From: Dama dama
Taxonomy: Eukaryota; Chordata; Mammalia; Artiodactyla; Cervidae
Length of the DNA stretch: 64,000 nucleotides
Assembly (NCBI RefSeq): GCF_033118175.1
Contig: NW_026870963.1
Span: 2,264,260-2,328,259 of the forward strand
Reading direction: 5' to 3'
The notes under the pieces are model-generated. The model saw only the letters and a list, made by a program, of their open reading frames with translations, had not been told where the DNA came from and ran no database searches. Below are positions 58,376 through 64,000 of this stretch, piece after piece. The position numbers and the translations under genes were made by a program. Numbering within the stretch: position 1 is the stretch's first letter; each line of letters begins with the position of its first letter.

Positions 58376-61170
58376 GTGTCAAAAATATGAGGAGTATGAA
58401 ACGGTCTGAAAAATAGGAGGAGCATGAAGCGGTGTTCAAAAACATGAAGAGACTGAAAAGGTGTGAAAAATATCAAGAGCTTCAAAAAGTGTCAAAAATA
58501 TGAGGAGCATGAAACGGTCTGAAAAATAGGAGGAGCATGAAGCGGTGTTGAAAAACATGAAGAGCCTGAAAACGTGTCAAAAATATGAAGAGCTTCAAAG
58601 GTGTGAAAAATATGAAGCACTTCAAAAGGTGTCAAAAATTAGAAACGCATGAAACGGTCTGGAAAATAGGAGGAGCATGAAGTGGTGTTGAAAAACATGA
58701 AGAGACTGAAAAGGTGTGAAAAATACGAAGAGCTTCAAAAAGTGTCAAAAATATGAGGAGCAAGAAACGGTCTGAAAAATAGGAGAATCATGCAGCGGTG
58801 TTGAAAACTATAAACAGCCTGAAAAAGTGTGAAAAATATGAAGAGCTTCAAAAGGTGTCAAAAATATGAGTATAATGAAACGATCTGAAAAATAGGAGGA
58901 GCATAAAGCGGTGTTCAAAAATATGAAGAGCCTGAAAAGGTGTGAAAAATATGAACAGCCTCAAACGTGTCAAAAATATGAGGAGCATGAAACGGTCTGA
59001 AAAATATGAGCAGTATGAAACGGTGTTCAAAAACATGAAGAGCCTGATAAGGTGTGAAAAATATGAAGAGGTTCAAAAGGTGTGAAATTCATGAGGAGTA
59101 TGAAACGGTCTGAAAAATAGGAGGAGCATAAAGCGGTGTTCAAAAACATGAAGAGCCTGAAAAGGTGTGAAAAATATGAAGAGCTTCAAAAGGTGTGAAA
59201 AATAGGAGGAGCATGAAGCGGTGTTCAAAAACATGAAGAGCCTGAAAACGTGTGAAAATCATGAAGAGCTTCAAAAGATGTGAAAAATATGAAGAGATTC
59301 AAAAGGTATCAAAAATGAGATGAGCATTAAACGGTCTGAAAAATAGGAGGAGCATGAAGTGGTGTTGAAAAACATGAAGAAACTGAAAAAGTGTGAAATA
59401 TATGAAGAGCTTCAAAAGGTGTGAAAAATGAAAGGAGCATGAAACGGTATGAAAAATAGAAGGAGCATGAAGTGGTGTTGAAAAAAAAGAAGAGCCTGAA
59501 AATGTGTGAAAAATATGAAGAGCTTCAAAAGGTGTGAAATACATGAGGCACATTAAACGTTCTGAAAAATAGGAGGAGCATGAAGCGGTGTTGAAAACCA
59601 TGAAGAGCCTGAAAAGGTGTGAAAAATATGAAGAGCTTCAAAAAGTGTGAAAAATAGGAGGAGCATGAAGCGGTGTTCAAAAACATGAAGAGCCTGAAAA
59701 GGTTTGAAAAATATGAAGAGCTTCAAACGGTCTGAAATACATGAGGAGCATGAAACGGTCTGAAAAATAGGAGGAGAATCAAACGGTGTTCAAAAATAAG
59801 AAGAGCCTGAAAAGCTGTGAAAAATATGAAGACTTTCAAAAGGTGTCAAAATTATGAGGAGCATGAATCGGTCTGAAAAATAGGAGTAGCATGAAGCGGT
59901 GTTCAAAAACATGAAGATCCTGAAAAGGTGTGAAAAATATAGAGCTTCAAAAGGTGTCAAAGATATGACGAGCATGAAACGGTCTGAAAAATAGGAGGAG
60001 CATGAAACGGTGTTCGAAAACACGAACAGCCTGAAAAGTTGTGAAAAATATGAAGAGCTTCAAAAGGTGTCAAAAATATGAGGAGCATGAAAAGGTCTGA
60101 AAAATAGGAGGAGCATGAAACGGTGTTCCAAAATATCAATAGCCTGAAAAGGTGTGAAAAATATGAAGAGCATCAAAAGGTGTGAAAAATATGAGGAGCA
60201 TGAAACGGTCTGAAAAATAGGAGGAGCATGAAGCGGTGTTCAAAAACATGAAGAGCCTGAGAACGTGTGAAAAATATGAAGAGCTTCAAAAGGTGTGAAA
60301 TACATGAGAGAAATGAAACTATCTGAAAAATAGGAGGAGCAGGAAGCCGTGTTGAAAAACATGAAGAGCCTGAAAAGGTGTGAAAAATATGAAGAGCTTC
60401 TAAAGGTGTCAAAAATAAGAGGAAAATGAAACGGTCTGGAAAATAGGAGGAGCATGAAGTGGTGTTGAATATGATGAAGAGCCTGAAAAAGTGTGAATTA
60501 TATGAGGAGCTTGAAAATGTGTCAAAAATATGAGGAGCATGAAACGATCTGAAAAATAGGAGGTGCATGAAGTGGTGTTGAAAAACATGAAGAGCCTGAA
60601 AAGGTGTGAAAAATATGAAGAGGTTCAAAAATGTGAAAAATATGAAGAGCTTCAAAGGTGTCAAATATATGAAGAGCTTCAAATGGTGTCCAAATTATGA
60701 GGAGCATGAAACGGTCTAAAAAATAGGAGGAGCATGAAACGGGGTTGAAAAACATGAAGAGCCTGAGAACGTGTGAAAAATATGAAGAGCTTCAAAATGT
60801 GTGAAAAATATGAGGAGCTTCAAAATGTGTCAAAAATATGAGGAGCATGAAACGGTCTGAAAAATAGGAGGAGCATTATGCAGTGTTGAAAAATATGAAG
60901 AGCCCGAAAACGTGTGAAAAATATGAAGATCTTAAAAAGGTATGAAAAATATGAAGAGTTTCAAAAGTTGTCAAAAAAGAGATGAGCATGAAACGGTCTG
61001 AAAAATAGGAGGAGCATGAAATTGTGTTCAAAAAAATGAAGAGCCTGAAAAGGTGTCTAGTATATGAAGATTTCAGAAGGTGTCAAAATATGAGGAGCAT
61101 GAAAAAGTCTGAAAAATAGGAGGAGCATGAAGTGATGTTGAAAAACATGAAGAGCCTGAAAACGTGTGAA
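58376..61170 (+). repeat. HOR-F copy 2
   Basis: Partner of 55,150-57,880. It has about 451 extra bases (four monomers) at about 58,940-59,390 relative to copy 1. It lacks copy 1 sequence around 56,575-56,720 and the second 140-bp unit. The order of private markers is otherwise preserved up to GAAGTGATGTTG at 61,129. Confidence 0.8.
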
Positions 61171-62430
61171 AAATAGGAGGAGCTTCAAAAGGTGTCAAAA
61201 ATATGAGGAGCATGAAACGGTCTGAAAAATAGGAGGAGCAAGAAGCGGCGTGCAAAAACATGAAGAGCCTGAAAAGGTGTGAAAAATATGAAGAGCTTCA
61301 AAAGGTGTGAAATATAGGAGGAGCATGAAGTGGTGTTCAAAAACATGAAGAGCCTGAAAAGGATTGAAAAATATGAAGAGCTTCAAACGGTCTGAAGTAC
61401 ATGAGGAGCATGAAACGGTCTGAAAAATAGGAGGAGAATCAAACGGTGTTCAAAAATAAGAAGAGCCTGAAAAGCTGTGAAAAATATGAAGACCTTCAAA
61501 TGGTGTCAAAATTATGAGGAGGATGAATCGGTCTGAAAAATAGGAGTAGCATAAAGCGGTGTTCAAAAACATGAAGAGCATGAAAAGGTTTGAAAAATAT
61601 GAAGAGCTTCAAACGGTCTGAAGTACATGAGGAGCATGAAACGGTCTGAAAAATAGGAGGAGAATCAAACGGTGTTCAAAAATAAGAAGAGCCTGAAAAG
61701 GTGTGAAAAATATGAAGAGCATCAAAATGTGTGAAAAATATGAGGAGCATGAAACGGTCTGAAAAATAGGAGGAGCATGAAGCGGTGTTCAAAAACATGA
61801 AGAGCCTGAGAACGTGTGAAAAATATGAAGAGCTGCAAAAGGTGTGAAATTCATGAGGAGCATGAAACGATCTGAAATATAGGAGGTGCACGAAGTGGTA
61901 TTGAAAAACATGAAAAGCCTGAAAAGGTGTGAAAAATATGAAGAGCTTCAAAAGATGTCAAAAATGAAATGAGCTTGAAACGGTCTGAAAAATTGGAGGA
62001 GCATGAAGCGATGTTGAAAAACATGAAGAGCCTGAAAAAGTGTGAAAATTATGAAGAGCTTCAAAGGTGTTAAATATATGAGGAGCAAGAAACGGTCTGA
62101 AAAATAGGAGGTGCATGAAGTGGTGTTGAAAAACATGAAAAGGTGTGAAAAATATGGAGAGCTTCAAAAGGTGTCAAAAATATGAGGAGCATGAAATGAT
62201 CTGAAAAATAGGAGAATCATGCAGTGGTGTTGAAAAACATGAACAGCCTGAAAAGGTGTGTAAAATATGAAGAGCTTGATAAGGTGTCATAAATATGAGG
62301 AGCATGAAACGGTCAGAAAAATAGGAGGAGCATGAAGCGGTGTTCAAAAACATGAAGAGCCTGAAAAGGTGTGAAAAATATGAAGAGCTTCAAAAGATGT
62401 CAAAAATATGAGGAGTATGAAACGGTCTGT
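61171..62430 (+). repeat. Two-monomer tandem and HOR-H copy 2
   Basis: A near-identical tandem at 227-bp spacing has the markers CTTCAAACGGTCTGAAGTAC (61,381 and 61,608) and GAGAATCAAACGG. From 61,731 to 62,428 the sequence follows 54,484-55,181 at offset 7,247. It includes the AACATGAAAAGGTGTG scar near 62,132 and CTTGATAAGGTGTCATAAAT near 62,270. It ends where this copy reads CTGTAAATTAAG. Confidence 0.82.
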
Positions 62431-64000
62431 AAATTAAGAGGAGGAGGAAGTGGTGTTGAAAAACATGAAGAGCCTGAAAAGGTGTGAAATATATGAAGAG
62501 TTTCTAAAGGTGTAAAAAATATGAGGAGCTTCAAAAGGTGTCAAAAATATGAGGGACATGAAACGGTCTGAAAAAGAGGAGGAGCATGAAGCGGTGTTGA
62601 AAAATATGAAGAGCCTGAAAACGTGTGAGAAATATGAAGAGCTTCAAAAGGTGTCAAAAATGAGAGGAGCATGAAGCGGTCTGAAAATTAAGAGGAGGAG
62701 GAAGTGGTGTTGAAAAACATGAAGAGCCTGAAAAGGTGTGAAATATATGAAGAGCTTCAAAAGGTGTCAAACATATGAGGAGCATGAAATGGTCTGAAAA
62801 GTAGGAACAGGTTGAAACGGTTTTCAAAAACCTGAAGAGCCTGAAAAGGTGTGAAAAATGTGAAGAGCTTCAAAAGATGTGAAATACATCAGGAGCAAGA
62901 AACGGTCTGAAAATAGGAGGAGCATGATGCGGTATTCAAAAACATGAGGAGCCTGAAAAGGTGTGAAAAATATGAAGAGCTTCAAAAGGTGTCAAAAATA
63001 TGAGGAGCATGAAACGATCTGAAAAATAGGAGGAGCCTGAAGTGGTGTTCAAAAACCTGAAGAACATGAAAAGGTGTGAAAAATATGAAGAGCCTCAAAA
63101 AGTGACAAAAATATGATGTGCATGAAACAGTCTGAAAAGAGGAAGAGCATGAAACCGTGTTCAAAAACATGAAGAGTCTGAAAAGTTGTGAAAAATATGA
63201 AGGGCTTCAAAAGGTGTGAAATACATGAGGAGCATGAAACGGCCTGAAAATTAGGAGTAGCAAGAAGTTGTGTTCAAAAACATGAGAGCCTGAAAATGTG
63301 TGAAAAATAAGAAGAGATTCAAGGTGTGAAATACATGAGGAGCATGAAACGGTCTGAAAAATAGGAGGAGCATGAAGCGGTGTTCAAAAACATGAAGAGC
63401 CTGAAAAGGTGTGAAAAATATGTAGAGCTTCAAAAAGTGTGAAAACTGTGAAGAGCTTCAACAGGTGTCAAAAAATGAGGAGCATGTAACGGTCTGAAAA
63501 ATAGGAGGAGCATGAAGGGTGGTCAAAAAAATGAAGAGCCTGAAAAGGTGTGAAAAATATGAAGAGCTTCAAAAGGTGACAAAATATGAGGAGCATGAAA
63601 CGGTCTGAAAAGTAGGAGGAGCATGAAGCGGTGTTGAAAAACATGAAGAACCTGAAAAGTTGTGAAAAATATGAAGAGTTTCAAAAGGTGTCAAAAATAT
63701 GAGGAGCATGAACCGGTCTGAAAAATAGGAGGAGCATGAAGCGGTGTTGAAAAACACGAAGAGCGTGAAAAGGTGTGAAAAATATGAAGAGCTTCAAAAG
63801 GTGTCAAAAATATGAGGAGCATGAAACTGTCTGAAAAATAGGAGGAGCATGAAACGGTTTTTAAAAAGATGAAGAGCATGAAAATATGTGAAATATATGT
63901 AGAGCTTCAAAAGGTGTCAAAAATATGAGAAGCATGAAACGGTCTGAAAAATAGGGGGAACATGAAGTGTTGTTGAAAAACATGAAGAGCCTGAAAAAGT
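62431..64000 (+). repeat. Array to the right edge
   Basis: Ordinary monomers to the last base. A TTAAGAGGAGGAGGAAGTGG variant of the b/c join occurs twice (62,433 and 62,689). Subunits b/c are slightly shortened near 62,905, 63,135 and 63,500. The array clearly continues past the window. Confidence 0.85.

Larger units (their letters stand above)
1..64000 (+). repeat. 113-bp satellite array spanning the whole window
   Basis: Every stretch I read from first to last base consists of the same 113-bp unit in one orientation. The unit is four subunits of 28, 28, 29 and 28 bp. All begin GARGAGC, continue with a TGAA or TCAA block and a GGTSTS core, and end in an A5 run plus TAT, TAG or CAT. Consensus composition is A49 G33 T20 C11. 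No inversion, transposon, gene or unique spacer is visible. Both edges are still inside the array, so its true length exceeds the window. The repeat assignment is direct observation; a heterochromatic or centromeric location is inference. I do not recognise a named satellite family. Confidence 0.97.

Noticed and set aside
1..64000. CRISPR array (short repeats about 28 bp long)
   Set aside because: The 28-bp subunits abut directly with no unique spacers, and the repeat family is graded in similarity rather than identical repeats separated by unrelated sequence.
1..64000. CENP-B box, telomere repeat or G-quadruplex runs
   Set aside because: No TTCG...CGGG pattern, no TTAGGG or TTTAGGG runs, and G runs rarely exceed two or three bases.
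1..64000. tRNA, rRNA, snRNA or microRNA gene
   Set aside because: No non-repeat sequence exists to hold one, and the monomer shows no A/B box pair or stable stem-loop of suitable length.

Overview
The whole 64 kb window is one uninterrupted satellite DNA array. I see no protein-coding gene, RNA gene, transposable element, CRISPR array or unique-sequence island. The basic monomer is 113 bp and is itself four related subunits of 28, 28, 29 and 28 bp (called a, b, c, d here). About 565 monomer equivalents fill the window, all in the same orientation. The consensus monomer counted by hand is 49 A, 33 G, 20 T and 11 C: 39% GC, 73% purine on the + strand, with two CpGs.

This is a eukaryotic heterochromatic, centromeric, pericentromeric or sex-chromosome type array. 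The species cannot be read from the sequence. The two CpGs of the monomer recur as TpG or CpA, which suggests a CpG-methylating genome (vertebrate or plant), but this is inference.

The array is organised at a second scale by large segmental duplications (higher-order repeats, HORs), traced by shared private variants. HOR-A: 4,113-bp period, copies at 5,103-9,215 and 9,216-13,108, with a related older piece at 1-2,820. HOR-B: 1,683-bp period, 18,900-22,178. HOR-C: 1,041-bp period, 25,918-27,986. HOR-D: two separated copies 2,779 bp apart, at 29,500 and 32,279. HOR-G: about 897 bp apart, near 38.6 and 39.5 kb. HOR-E: 5,879-bp period, 42,485-54,040. HOR-F: about 3.2-3.7 kb apart, 55.1-61.2 kb. 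HOR-H: about 7.2 kb apart, joining 54.5 and 61.7 kb. Between these lie more diverged monomers with short local duplications of one or two monomers.

A third scale is monomer length. Besides the 4-subunit 113-bp form there are 5-subunit (about 140 bp) and 6-subunit (about 168 bp) forms. HOR periods are therefore not whole multiples of 113, but they fit a subunit register of about 28 bp. The pattern is what repeated unequal exchange at 28-bp register would produce.

The most intriguing sequence content is that subunit d carries AGGTGTGAAA, an exact match to the T-box (Brachyury-type) half-site, and subunit a carries a one-base variant. The array is thus a same-strand field of several hundred potential T-box half-sites. 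Other points are strong purine/pyrimidine strand asymmetry, paired A-tracts about 10.5 bp apart, and a 113-bp period that is not a multiple of three, which explains the Phe/Ser/Leu-rich open frames on the minus strand without any coding function.
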